Below are positions 44,130 through 55,270 of a stretch of 64,000 nt of DNA, one piece after another. Both the position numbers and the translations under genes were made by a program. Within the stretch, counting starts at the first letter, position 1; the number at the start of each line of letters is the position of its first letter. Source of the stretch: Myxococcales bacterium (GTDB taxonomy: Bacteria > Myxococcota_A > Polyangia > Haliangiales > Haliangiaceae); the NCBI GenBank assembly GCA_016717005.1, contig JADJUF010000027.1:18029-82028 (forward strand), read 5' to 3'. Under the pieces are notes generated by a model, which saw nothing but the letters and a program-made list of their open reading frames with translations, did no database searches and was not told the origin of the DNA.

Positions 44130-47083
44130 TCAAGACGGCGCTGCTGCTCGCGCTCGCGACCGTGGCCGTGGCCGCGTGCGACGTCAACCCGTACAACCTC
44201 GGCGGCGGCGGGGGCCGTGACGGCGGCGCCGACGCCGCCATCGACGCGGAGGGCACCGATGGCATGGGCGGCGAGGACGCGGCGATCGACGCCGCGATCG
44301 ACGCGACCAGCTGCGTGCCTCGGCCCGAGGTCTGCAACATGGCCGACGACGACTGCGACGGCGTCCCCGACAACGGCTTCAACCTCCAGAGCGATCCCAA
44401 CAACTGCGGCACGTGCGGCCACGCCTGCACCTACCCGCACGCGTTCGGGACCTGCGCGATGGGCGCCTGCGTGCCCGGCACCTGCCAGCCCGGCTGGCAC
44501 GACAGCGATCCGCTGGCCGAGGGCTGCGAGTACTTCTGCATCGAGACCACTGGCAGCGTCGAGGCCTGCGACGACCGCGACAACGACTGCGATACCTTCG
44601 TCGACGAGGACTTCGCGCTCGACACCGACGAGAACAACTGCGGCCGGTGCGGCAACGTCTGCAACCTGCTGCACGCGACCGCCGACTGCCAGGCCGGCGT
44701 GTGCGAGGTGCTCGTGTGCGACACCGGCTTCGTCGACGTCGACCCGGCGGTGCCCGGCTGCGAGTACCAGTGCACCCAGAGCAACGGCGGGGTCGAGCGC
44801 TGCGACGGCGTCGACAACGACTGCGACGGCGCGGTCGACGACGGCAACCCCGGCGGCGGCGCCAGCTGCGGCACCGACCTCGGCGTGTGCATGGCCGGCA
44901 CCACCCAGTGCCAGTCGGGCGTGCTGTTCTGCGTCGGCGCCACCACCGGCGGCCCCGAGGTCTGCAACGACCTCGACGACGACTGCGACGGGGTCGAGGA
45001 CGACGGGTTCGACAAGCAGAACGATCCGCTGCACTGCGGCGGCTGCGCGCCGTGCAGCCTGCCGCACGCGGTCGAGGGCTGCGCCCTGGGCGCGTGCACC
45101 GTGGCCTCGTGCGACTTCGGGTTCATCAACCTCGACGGCGACCCCGCCAACGGCTGCGAGTACGGCTGCATCGACACCGGCGCCGAGCGCTGCGACATGA
45201 CCGACAACAACTGCGACGGGCAGGTGGACGAGGGCTTCAACCTCGCGAACGATCCGGCGAACTGCGGCGGCTGCGGCACCACCTGCACGTTCGCGAACGC
45301 CACGCCGCTGTGCGCGGCCTCGACCTGCGTGCGGGGCCCGTGCAACACCAACTTCTACGACATCAACGGCGACCCCGCCGATGGCTGCGAGTACGGCTGC
45401 GTCCGCACCAACGGCGGCGTCGAGATCTGCGACGGCGTCGACAACGACTGCAACGGCGTCATCGACAACGGCAACCCCGGCGGCGGCCTCGCGTGCGGCA
45501 CCAGCACCGGCGCGTGCACCGCGGGCACGACCACCTGCACGCTGGGCACGATCGACTGCGTCGGCGACGTCGGCCCGGCGGCCGAGACCTGCAACAACCT
45601 CGACGACGACTGCAACGGCGTCGTCGACAACGGCTTCGACAAGCTCAACGACCCGCGCTACTGCGCCAGCTGCGCCGGGTGCAGCCTGCCGCACGCGGTC
45701 GCCGGCTGCAGCGCCGGGGCGTGCACGATCGCGGGCTGCCTGGGCGGGTTCGTCAACCTCGACGGCGACCCGGCCAACGGCTGCGAGTACGCGTGCACGT
45801 TCTCGGGCCAGGAGGTGTGCGACGGCGTCGACAACGACTGCGACGGCCTCGTCGACAACGCCGATCCGAGCATGATCGCGCCGCCCAACTTCTGCAAGAC
45901 CGTCGGCGAGTGCGCCGGCACGTCGCCGACCTGCACCGGCACCACCGGCTGGGACTGCATCTACGCCGATCCCGACGTCGAGCTCCAGGCCAACGGCGAC
46001 CCGGTGCTCGAGGAGACCCGCTGCGACGGCAAGGACAACGACTGCGACGGCGGCGCCGACGAGGTCTACCCGCTCAAGGGCACCGCGTGCGCGCAGGACG
46101 GCACGTTCGGCACGCCGCGGCGGCTGGGCGCGTGCCGCGGCACGGGCAGCCTGGTGTGCAACGCCGCGCAGACCGGGCTGGCGTGCAACGTGACCACACC
46201 GGGGGCGGCGCCGGCCGCCGAGACCTGCAACGGCCGCGACGACGACTGCGACGGCCACACCGACGAGCCGTACGACTCGGGCGGGTTCGCGGGCGTCCGC
46301 GACGCGGTCGTCGGGCCGCTGACGGTCAACGGCCAGAGCGTCGTCATGTACCGCTACGAGGCCAGCCGGCCCGACGGCACCGGCGCGGCGCCCGGCATCT
46401 CGGGGGCGCGCGCGTGCTCGGCCCCAGGCCGGCTGCCGTGGGCGTCCGCCAACTTCGCGACCGTGCAGGCGGCGTGCGCCGCGGCCGGCATGCGCCTGTG
46501 CCGGGTGACGCGCAACGGCAGCGGCGTCGTGACCAGCGACGAGTGGGGCCGGTTCTGCGAGGGCGCCAGCAACCGGACGTACCCCTACGGCAACAGCTAC
46601 GTCGCCGCGACCTGCAACGGCAGCGACTACGATCCGGTCCCCGGCGGGGTCAACGAGGATCAGGCGGTCGCCACCGGCGCGCTCGCGGGCTGCATCTCGG
46701 CTGACCTCTCGTACGATCAGTCGGGCAACCTCAAGGAGTGGGTCAACGATCCGCGCGTGGTCGGCGGCCAGACCGTCCACACGCTGCGCGGCGGGTCGTT
46801 CGACAACTACGCGAGCGGCATGACCTGCGACTTCGACCTGACGGTCGTGCCGACCACGTACTCGTTCGCCAACGCCGGCTTCCGGTGCTGCGCGCGGGCG
46901 TGCGCCGCCGGTCAGATCGACTGCGGCGGCACCTGCGTCGATCCGGCGACGAGCAACACCAGCTGCGGCGGCTGCGGCATCACCTGCGGCGGTGGGCAGA
47001 CGTGCTCGAACGGCTACTGCTGTCCGAGCGGGACGCGGGCGTGCGGCGACGCGTGCGTGCCGACCGCGATGGCGTGTCCGTGA
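44126..47083 (+). CDS. MopE-repeat lipoprotein with formylglycine-generating-enzyme-like domain
   Basis: Lipoprotein of 985 aa (lipobox AVAAC near residue 18; GTG start at 44126 behind CGGAGG, overlapping the previous gene by four bases). Ten CxxxDxDCDxxxD repeats (CNMADDDCDGVPDNG, CDGVDNDCDGLVDNA and others) alternate with NCG.CG..C zinc-ribbon-like units. Residues about 740-922 form a SUMF1/FGE-like domain: MYRYEAS, WGRFCEGASNRTYPYGN, YDQSGNLKEWVND, TLRGGSFDN, GFRCCA. FGE enzymes make formylglycine in sulfatases; here the domain is more likely structural or catalytic with unknown substrate. A Cys-rich tail ends it. Pairs with the vWA protein as a surface complex. Confidence 0.88.
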   Translation: MIKTALLLALATVAVAACDVNPYNLGGGGGRDGGADAAIDAEGTDGMGGEDAAIDAAIDATSCVPRPEVCNMADDDCDGVPDNGFNLQSDPNNCGTCGHACTYPHAFGTCAMGACVPGTCQPGWHDSDPLAEGCEYFCIETTGSVEACDDRDNDCDTFVDEDFALDTDENNCGRCGNVCNLLHATADCQAGVCEVLVCDTGFVDVDPAVPGCEYQCTQSNGGVERCDGVDNDCDGAVDDGNPGGGASCGTDLGVCMAGTTQCQSGVLFCVGATTGGPEVCNDLDDDCDGVEDDGFDKQNDPLHCGGCAPCSLPHAVEGCALGACTVASCDFGFINLDGDPANGCEYGCIDTGAERCDMTDNNCDGQVDEGFNLANDPANCGGCGTTCTFANATPLCAASTCVRGPCNTNFYDINGDPADGCEYGCVRTNGGVEICDGVDNDCNGVIDNGNPGGGLACGTSTGACTAGTTTCTLGTIDCVGDVGPAAETCNNLDDDCNGVVDNGFDKLNDPRYCASCAGCSLPHAVAGCSAGACTIAGCLGGFVNLDGDPANGCEYACTFSGQEVCDGVDNDCDGLVDNADPSMIAPPNFCKTVGECAGTSPTCTGTTGWDCIYADPDVELQANGDPVLEETRCDGKDNDCDGGADEVYPLKGTACAQDGTFGTPRRLGACRGTGSLVCNAAQTGLACNVTTPGAAPAAETCNGRDDDCDGHTDEPYDSGGFAGVRDAVVGPLTVNGQSVVMYRYEASRPDGTGAAPGISGARACSAPGRLPWASANFATVQAACAAAGMRLCRVTRNGSGVVTSDEWGRFCEGASNRTYPYGNSYVAATCNGSDYDPVPGGVNEDQAVATGALAGCISADLSYDQSGNLKEWVNDPRVVGGQTVHTLRGGSFDNYASGMTCDFDLTVVPTTYSFANAGFRCCARACAAGQIDCGGTCVDPATSNTSCGGCGITCGGGQTCSNGYCCPSGTRACGDACVPTAMACP

Positions 47084-47167
47084 TGAGGTAGGCGCGCGAG
47101 CGAGTGAGATCGAGGGGCCGGCGGCGCCGGCTCGGCGCGGGCCCGGGGTTCGGGTCGGGGGTCGGGG

Positions 47168-47212
47168 CGGGGATCGGGATCGGGATCGGGATCGGGATCG
47201 GGATCGGGATCG
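47168..47212. repeat. Second GGATCG hexamer tract
   Basis: Seven consecutive GGATCG units downstream of the MopE lipoprotein gene, the same hexamer as at 32938. The surrounding 47084-47379 region is G-rich and has no coding frame that I trust. Confidence 0.85.
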
Positions 47213-47379
47213 AGGGCCGCGTCGAGGGAGATGGTTCGGCCATCGACCCGGCGGCTGCGTAAGCGCGTGCGCATGCGGTGCGAGGTTACGCACGCGGTGG
47301 TCGCTGACGCGGCGCGTCCGGGAGGGAGTTACGGACGCTTGGCCCTGGCATGAGGGGTGCTTCTCATCGTGACAACACG

Positions 47380-47565
47380 ATGACGAAGCACAACCCCGAG
47401 CGTCAGAGAGCGGTGCGAATCCTCGCCAAGTCGCTGTACCGCGACCTGACCTCGCAGGGCTTCGACGAGCGGCAGATCGTGTCGCTGGCGACCGAGCTGA
47501 TCAGCGAGGTGACCACGCGCATGGCCAACGACACCACCGCGCGCGATCTCGCGATCGCGCCATAG
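47380..47565 (+). CDS. Small helical protein of unknown function
   Basis: A 61-aa protein, MTKHNPERQRAVRILAKSLY followed by RDLTSQGFDERQIVSLATEL and ISEVTTRMANDTTARDLA. It looks like two helices with a turn at GFDERQ. Codons are mostly GC-ending and a strong terminator follows 25 bases after the stop, which supports a real monocistronic gene. Function unknown. Confidence 0.65.
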   Translation: MTKHNPERQRAVRILAKSLYRDLTSQGFDERQIVSLATELISEVTTRMANDTTARDLAIAP

Positions 47566-47589
47566 ACCCGCGCAGCGTGGCGACTCGTG

Positions 47590-47624
47590 CAGGCAGCTCC
47601 CCGTGGAGCTGCCTGTGGCGTTTT
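47590..47624 (+). terminator. Rho-independent terminator after the 61-aa gene
   Basis: Perfect 11-bp stem CAGGCAGCTCC/GGAGCTGCCTG with a CCGT loop, then TGGCGTTTT. The best terminator in this window, located between the small gene and gap. Confidence 0.85.
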
Positions 47625-47707
47625 CGGCGCCTCGGTTGCGCTGCGCCTGGGTCGACAGCGGCGGGGCCAGGCGTTAGGGTGCGCCCACTTCTTCCACGGA
47701 GACTGCC

Positions 47708-48712
<1,005 letters not shown>

Positions 48713-48826
48713 TCCGACGGGCCTGACGCCAGGCCTGCCCCGGGCCATCGCCTCCCGCGCCGCGCGCGCCGATTCCGGCGCGCGCCACTCCATCGATTGA
48801 AATCCTGAAAGAGCGAGGCATCGCCC

Positions 48827-50026
48827 ATGGCGCTCCCCCACGGCATCGTCCACGTCGAGCAGCTCCCGGTCGAGGGCCGGCGCGTGTTCGTGCGCGTCGA
48901 TCTCAACGTGCCCCTGACCAAGGACAAGAAGGTCAGCGACGACGCGCGCATCGTCGCGGTGCTGCCGACCATCCGCCACCTGGTCGGGCGCGGCGCCCGC
49001 ATCGTGCTCGGCTCGCACCTGGGCCGGCCCGACGGCAAGGTCAAGCCCGAGTACTCGCTCGAGCCGGTCGCGGCGCGGCTGGCCGAGCTGCTGACGCTCG
49101 ACGTGGTCCTGGCCGACGAGCCGGTCGGCGACGGGGCCCGCAAGGTCGTGAGCGATCTGCGCGACGGGCAGATCGCGCTGCTCGAGAACCTCCGCTTCGA
49201 TCCGGGCGAGGAGGCCAACGACGACGCGTTCGCGCGCCAGCTCGCCAGCTACGCCGACGTCTACGTCAACGACGCGTTCGGCACCGCGCACCGGGCCCAC
49301 GCGTCGACCTCGGGCATGGTGCCGCACGTGCCGCTGCGCGGCGCCGGCTACGTCATGGCCAAGGAGATCGACGTGCTGTCCCGGCTGCTGGGCGAGGTCG
49401 ATCGGCCGTACCTGGCGATCCTCGGCGGCGCCAAGGTGTCCGACAAGATCGAGGTCCTCGACGCGCTGCTGGCGCGGGTCGACGTGATCGCGATCGGCGG
49501 CGCCATGGCCAACACCTTCCTGACCGCCCAGGGCAAGCAGCTGGGCAAGAGCAAGGTCGAGGCCGACAAGCTGCACCTGGCGCGCAACTTCCTGCGCAAG
49601 GCCAGCGAGGCCGGCAAGACCGTGCTGTTGCCGACCGACGTCGTGGTCGCGACCGGCCTCGACGCCGACACCTCCCGCGCGGTGTCGATCGACGCGGTGC
49701 CGGCCGACCTGATGGCGCTCGACATCGGCCCGGCGACGCTCGCGGCCTACCGCGCGGCGGCGATCAAGGCCCGCACGGTGTTCTGGAACGGGCCGATGGG
49801 CGTGTTCGAGATGCCCCCGTTCGCGGCCGGCACGGTCGGCGTCGCGCTGGCGCTGGCCGGCAACAAGATGGCGTTGACGGTGGTCGGCGGCGGCGACAGC
49901 GCCGCGGCGGTGGCCCAGGCCGGCGTCGCCGACCAGGTCACCCACGTGTCGACCGGCGGCGGCGCGTCCCTGGAGTTCATCCAGGGGCTCGAGCTGCCCG
50001 GCATCGTCGCGCTGGCGCAGGCGTAG
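48827..50026 (+). CDS. pgk: Phosphoglycerate kinase
   Basis: PGK of 399 aa. N-terminal RVDLNVPLTK and VVLGSHLGRPDGKV-like SHLGRPDGK, the YVNDAFGTAHRAHAS block, ATP-site GGAKVSDKIEVLDALL, NGPMGVFE and the C-terminal VVGGGDSAAAV and STGGGASLEF. All catalytic residues (Arg, Lys and Gly-rich loops) are present. 114 bases after gap; no terminator is obvious in that gap, so cotranscription is likely. Confidence 0.97.
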   Translation: MALPHGIVHVEQLPVEGRRVFVRVDLNVPLTKDKKVSDDARIVAVLPTIRHLVGRGARIVLGSHLGRPDGKVKPEYSLEPVAARLAELLTLDVVLADEPVGDGARKVVSDLRDGQIALLENLRFDPGEEANDDAFARQLASYADVYVNDAFGTAHRAHASTSGMVPHVPLRGAGYVMAKEIDVLSRLLGEVDRPYLAILGGAKVSDKIEVLDALLARVDVIAIGGAMANTFLTAQGKQLGKSKVEADKLHLARNFLRKASEAGKTVLLPTDVVVATGLDADTSRAVSIDAVPADLMALDIGPATLAAYRAAAIKARTVFWNGPMGVFEMPPFAAGTVGVALALAGNKMALTVVGGGDSAAAVAQAGVADQVTHVSTGGGASLEFIQGLELPGIVALAQA

Positions 50027-50188
50027 GCCCGTCGGCGCCAGCGGGCGGCGTGACCAGGGGCGAGCCGTCCGGCATCGCGGCGCCGCAGGTGGCTCCGGTC
50101 GTCGGCGCGGGCAGGCGGGCTGGGCGGTGACCGTCCGATCCGGGGCCGCGGCGCGGACACGGGCGCTGCCGATCGCTATGATCGGTCC

Positions 50189-53041
50189 GTGGCCTCCCCA
50201 CGCCTGGTGATCTTCGACCCCGCCGGGCGCCTGGGCGAGATCGTGACGCTGGCGACGCGGATCGGCACCGCGCCGGTGGTGGTGGCAGACGCGGCGAACC
50301 TGAGCGGCTTCGCGTCCACGGCGGTGCTGGTGCCGTCGAGCGCCGCCGCCGCCGCCACCAGCGCGAGCGTGACCGGTCCGCGCTGGGTGCTGGGCGAGGG
50401 CGACTCGGCGGGCAAGGTCGCGAGCGCGGCCGCGGCGTGCGCGGCGATCGGCGTGGTGATGGCGCCGCTGTCGCCGGAGGCCCTGACGCTGGTGTGTGCG
50501 CCGCCGCCGGTGGCGCTGCCAGAGGTCGAGCTGGCGCGGGCGCGCAGCCTGATCGCCGCGTCGGTCCTCGACGGCAAGGGCGAGCCCACCGCCGACGGCC
50601 TCGCCATCATCGCGCGCGCGTTCGCGGCCGACGACTGCATCTTCTGGTGGCGCGAGGGCGACGGCCTGGTGCCGTGGAGCACCCGCGCGAACGCCGACGC
50701 CGACCAGCCGGTGCTCGGCGTCGCCGCCCGGGTCGCGGCCGCCACCGGGGTCACCGTGGTGACGTCCGGAACCCGGACGATGTCGCTGATCGCGGCGCCG
50801 CTGGCGACCGGGCCGCAGGAGGTCGGCGGGCTGATCGCGGTCGTCGCCGATCGCGCGCGCCGGTTCGGCCCGGCCGAGCTCTCCGACCTGCGGGCGCTGG
50901 CGTCGCGGCTGCCGCGCGAGCTGACGTTCCGCGCCGGCCACCGGCGCCTGGTCGGCGAGCACGAGCGCCTGCTGGCCACCGCCGGTCAGGATCCGCTGAC
51001 CGGGGCGCTGACCCGGGCCGCCCTCGAGCAGGAGGTCGCGTCGGCGCTGGCGGCGGCCGGGCGCTCGGGCGAGCCGCTGGCGCTGGCGCTGTTCGACGTC
51101 GTCGGCATGCGGCGCCTGAACCTCGACCACGGCCACCGGGTCGGCGACGAGGTCCTGATCGCGCTGGCCGCGCGGCTCAAGGCCGCGACCCGGGCCACCG
51201 ATCGCGTCGCGCGCTTCGGCGGCGATGACCTCGCGGTGCTCCTGCCCGGCGTCGACGTCGCCCGGGCCGAGATCATGGCGGTCAAGCTGGCCGCGCGCAT
51301 CGGCACGCCGCTGACCACGAGCGACGGCGAGATCACGATCACGCTGCGCGGCGCGGTCACCGCGCTCGGCGCCGGCGAGCGCTCGGGCGAGGCCGGCTTC
51401 GGCCGCCTGCGCGCGGCGGTGCGGACCGCGGCCGCCGGCGCCGTGGTGCTGGCCCGGGCGGTCGGGCGCGCGGACACCGAGGCCGGCCACGATCTCGACG
51501 TCGGCGCCGGCGTCTCGGCCGGGACCACGCTCGGCGGCACCTACCGCATCCTGCACGAGCTGTCGCGCGGCGCGATGGGCGTGGTCTACCGCGGCGAAGA
51601 TCTGGGGCTGGGGCGGCAGGTCGCGATCAAGGTGCTGCGCTCCGACCTGGCCAGCGACGCCCAGCTGGTCACGCGGTTCCGGGCCGAGGCCGCGATGCTG
51701 GCCTCGCTCCACCACGCCAACCTGGTGCAGGTCTACTCGCTCGGCGATCACGAGGGCGACGTGTACTTCGTGATGGAGCTGGTCGAGGGCCAGTCGCTAG
51801 CCGAGGTCCTCGACGCCCGCCACGCCAGCGGCCAGTGGCTGCCGCTCGAGGCCATCGCCCAGGTCGTGCTCGAGGTCGGCGACGCGCTCGACGCGATGCA
51901 CGCGATCGGCCTGATCCACCGCGACGTCAAGCCGGCCAACGTCCTGCTCGATCGCGAGCGCGACCGGGCGGTGCTGGTCGACGTCGGCGTGGCCAAGCGG
52001 CGCGGCGACGACGTCGACGGCGCCGGCACGCCCGGCTACGCCGCGCCGGAGTCGTTCCTCGAGGGCGGCCGCGAGTCGCCCGAGACCGACGTCTACGGCC
52101 TGGCCGCGACGGTGTACTGCGCGCTGACCGGGCGGCCGCCGTTCGGCGCCGGCCAGCTGATGCAGGTGATCGGCCGCCAGCTCCACGAGCCGCTGCCGCC
52201 GGCGCGGGGCCTGCGCCCAGAGCTGCCGTCGGCGGTCGATCAGATCCTGGCCAAGGCGCTCGACCCCGCGGCCGAGCGCCGGTACGCGTCGGCCTCGACC
52301 TTCGCGATCGCGCTGGCGCGGGCGCTCGAGCGCGCCCCGCGCGTGCCGACGGTGCCGCCCGACGCGAGCACCACGGTCAAGCCCGAGCAGGTGCTGCGCC
52401 AGACCGAGCGCCTGACCAACAGCGGCCGGCCGGCCAGCCTGCAGTCGATGCAGTTCGGGATGGTGCGGGCGGCGCACTTCCGGGTCGCGGCCCGCGTGAT
52501 CGCGCACCTGGCCGGCGAGGGCGCGGTGCGCGCGCTCGCCGACAGCGATCCGCTCCTGGCCGAGGCGCTCGGGCCGACCACCTCGGTGGTGGGCTGGCTG
52601 CCGCTCGAGCTGCTGGTGCAGCTGGTCGAGCGCGCCGAGCCCCTCACGCGCAAGGCGCGCGTCCCCGACGGCGGCGAGCACCTGATGCGGGCGATCGGCC
52701 GGAGCACGGTCTCGGCGACGTTCGCCCGGTTCTTCGGCGCCGATCCGGCGACCCTGGGCGTGTCGGCGATGCTCGCGGTGCTGCCGTCGATGTGGAACCG
52801 CTACCACGGCTGGTGTCGCTGCCAGGTCGGGCACCGATCCGCGGCCGGGGCCGAGCTGCTCATCGACGGCACCGCGACGTCGCCGCTGGCGTGGCACCTG
52901 GTCACGGCCCAGATCGGCAAGGCGTGCGAGCTGGCGGGCGCCACGCGCGTCGAGGTCGAGCGGCGGTCGAGCGACGGCGACCGCCAGCAGCGCCTGGCGA
53001 TCTCGTGGTCGAGCGACCACGCCGGCACCGCCCACGAGTGA
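50189..53041 (+). CDS. GAF-GGDEF-Ser/Thr kinase fusion protein
   Basis: A 950-aa regulator between pgk and tpiA. Residues 1-105 are alpha/beta, receiver-like but without a phosphoacceptor Asp; about 110-250 looks like GAF; about 265-400 is a GGDEF domain (DPLTGALTR, LNLDHGHRVGDEVL, RFGGDDLAVLLPG) whose signature is GGDDL, not GGDEF, and whose metal Asp pair is altered (LFDVVG). A Ser/Thr kinase follows at 449-715: glycine loop SRGAMGVVY, VAIKVL Lys, HRDVKPANVLL, DVG in place of DFG, and APESFL. The last 200 residues are a separate domain with WCRC and end-helix features, like myxobacterial heme-NO/V4R-type domains. It probably relays a nucleotide or redox signal to phosphorylation; activity of the GGDEF is doubtful. 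GTG start. Confidence 0.85.
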   Translation: MASPRLVIFDPAGRLGEIVTLATRIGTAPVVVADAANLSGFASTAVLVPSSAAAAATSASVTGPRWVLGEGDSAGKVASAAAACAAIGVVMAPLSPEALTLVCAPPPVALPEVELARARSLIAASVLDGKGEPTADGLAIIARAFAADDCIFWWREGDGLVPWSTRANADADQPVLGVAARVAAATGVTVVTSGTRTMSLIAAPLATGPQEVGGLIAVVADRARRFGPAELSDLRALASRLPRELTFRAGHRRLVGEHERLLATAGQDPLTGALTRAALEQEVASALAAAGRSGEPLALALFDVVGMRRLNLDHGHRVGDEVLIALAARLKAATRATDRVARFGGDDLAVLLPGVDVARAEIMAVKLAARIGTPLTTSDGEITITLRGAVTALGAGERSGEAGFGRLRAAVRTAAAGAVVLARAVGRADTEAGHDLDVGAGVSAGTTLGGTYRILHELSRGAMGVVYRGEDLGLGRQVAIKVLRSDLASDAQLVTRFRAEAAMLASLHHANLVQVYSLGDHEGDVYFVMELVEGQSLAEVLDARHASGQWLPLEAIAQVVLEVGDALDAMHAIGLIHRDVKPANVLLDRERDRAVLVDVGVAKRRGDDVDGAGTPGYAAPESFLEGGRESPETDVYGLAATVYCALTGRPPFGAGQLMQVIGRQLHEPLPPARGLRPELPSAVDQILAKALDPAAERRYASASTFAIALARALERAPRVPTVPPDASTTVKPEQVLRQTERLTNSGRPASLQSMQFGMVRAAHFRVAARVIAHLAGEGAVRALADSDPLLAEALGPTTSVVGWLPLELLVQLVERAEPLTRKARVPDGGEHLMRAIGRSTVSATFARFFGADPATLGVSAMLAVLPSMWNRYHGWCRCQVGHRSAAGAELLIDGTATSPLAWHLVTAQIGKACELAGATRVEVERRSSDGDRQQRLAISWSSDHAGTAHE

Positions 53042-53073
53042 CGGCGCCGGCGGGCCGGCGTACAGTCGCGCGG

Positions 53074-53832
<759 letters not shown>

Positions 53833-53835
53833 GCC

Positions 53836-55083
53836 TCAGGCCGTCGCGGCGGCCTCGAGCGTGCGGATGAGGTCGGCGCGCCAGCGGGCGGCCTCGGCGG
53901 CGTCGGGCATGCGCGCGAACCCGACCTCGACCCGCTGGAACTCGACGTGGTCGCTCCACGGCCGGAAGTCGAGGACGCCGGGGCCGGGCGCGATGGTCGA
54001 CGCCGTGGTCGCGGACCACACGTGCGGGCCGTTGTAGTAGTAGGCCGGGAGGCTCGGCGTCAGCGGGGTCAGCGCGGCGGCGTGATCGGCGGCGAAGCGC
54101 TCGCACCAGCCGCGCAGGGCCGCGGCGACCGTGCGGCCGCGGGTGCGCGCGGTGCGGTGCCACCGGGCCAGGTGCGGCGGCGCGTCGGCGGCGAAGCTCG
54201 TGGTCGTGGCGGCGGCGCGACGAGCGGCGTTGCCCGGCGCCAGATCGTCGCCGTGGGCGGTCGCGAGCTGGTAGGCCCAGGTCGGGCCGCGGCCGGCGAC
54301 GTCGTCGTCGGTCAGGCCGGCCGGCGGCAGCACGTAGACGTCGTCGTTGGGCAGCCTGCCCGTCAGCGCGACCGCGAAGGTCGGGGCGTCGCGCAGCAGA
54401 CCGCGCGCGCGGGCCAGCTCGACGAACCCGCCGATCGGCCCGGTCGCCGGCGTCGCGCCGGTGGTCAGCGCGACCACCGGGGCCGGCTGGTAGTAGAGCG
54501 TGTGATCGAACCCGGCGGTCGGCGCGAGCGCGTCGCCGTGGACGTGCACCGTCGGGAAGTACAGCGCGGTCGGATCGCGGCGCGGGAAGGTGAGCGCCAA
54601 CGGGTGGAGGTGCTGGCGCGCCCGCCCCGGCTTGAGCTGGACCACCGCGAACGACCAGCCGTCGCGCGCGCGCGTGACCGCGGCCCGGGCGGCCGCCGAC
54701 AGCCGGAACCGCGGGTCGAGGCGATCGAGGTCCGCGACCGTCGGGGCGAACGACGCGACGAACGCGCCGACGTCGTGCACCGCCAGCCGCGGCGCGCTCA
54801 GGCCGAACAGCGCGCTGGGGCGGCCGACCGCCTGCGGCGCCGGGCTGAGCACCGGGAACGCCCGATCGAGATCATCGAACAAGGCCGGGTAGGCCGCGAG
54901 CGACACGAACTCGACCGCGCCCTCGGCCACGCCCGGGGGCGTCGGCAGCGGCAGCACCATCGCGGTCGGCTGGTCGAGCTCGACGTCCATCGCGTAGATC
55001 AGCGCCTGGCGGCCGTCGTCGCGGTGGCCCGCGAAGATCCGCGTCGCGCCGACGTGGCGCACCGCGCGCGAGAAGATGCACAT
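53836..55083 (-). CDS. Conserved protein of unknown function (MCIFSR start)
   Basis: A 415-aa cytoplasmic protein beginning MCIFSRAVRHVGATRIFAGH. Proteins that open with this pattern (MC.FS..V..V..T.IFA) occur scattered in bacteria. The second-position Cys, which would be N-terminal after Met removal, suggests an Ntn-hydrolase-like nucleophile, but no other Ntn motif is clear, so this is only a hint. The middle has QHLHPLALTFPRRDPTALYFPTVHVHGD, two His motifs that may bind a metal. No signal peptide. It has its own upstream G-rich region. Function not assigned. Confidence 0.7.
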   Translation of the reverse strand: MCIFSRAVRHVGATRIFAGHRDDGRQALIYAMDVELDQPTAMVLPLPTPPGVAEGAVEFVSLAAYPALFDDLDRAFPVLSPAPQAVGRPSALFGLSAPRLAVHDVGAFVASFAPTVADLDRLDPRFRLSAAARAAVTRARDGWSFAVVQLKPGRARQHLHPLALTFPRRDPTALYFPTVHVHGDALAPTAGFDHTLYYQPAPVVALTTGATPATGPIGGFVELARARGLLRDAPTFAVALTGRLPNDDVYVLPPAGLTDDDVAGRGPTWAYQLATAHGDDLAPGNAARRAAATTTSFAADAPPHLARWHRTARTRGRTVAAALRGWCERFAADHAAALTPLTPSLPAYYYNGPHVWSATTASTIAPGPGVLDFRPWSDHVEFQRVEVGFARMPDAAEAARWRADLIRTLEAAATA

Positions 55084-55270
55084 GCGGCGATGGTCGGTGG
55101 TGGCGGCGGCAAGGCGGGGGGTGTGTTGGTGGCGGCGGCGGGGACCTCGGCGGCAAGAGCTGTGCGGTCGGGCAGGCGGCCTGGCGCGGCTGGCCCCGGG
55201 CGCGAGGACTGGTCGCGTGGGTCGCCCAGGGGGGGGGCGGGGGTCGGGGGGGCGGGACAGGCCCTCGGAC
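55084..55270. other. G-rich intergenic stretch
   Basis: 187 bases between two minus-strand genes. It ends in a string of guanine tracts at 55229-55256 (G9, G5, G7, G3 separated by one or two bases), a candidate quadruplex and a likely sequencing trouble spot. It includes the promoter of the MCIFSR gene but no clear ORF. Confidence 0.5.

Noticed and set aside
43418..47293. Open frame of nearly 1300 codons antisense to the MopE-repeat genes
   Set aside because: Translation is made of repeated Val/Ala/Asp blocks mirroring the repeats of the real genes; no independent domain.
51205..51245. GGDEF domain as an active diguanylate cyclase
   Set aside because: The signature is GGDDL and the metal-binding Asp pattern is altered, so I do not claim c-di-GMP synthesis.
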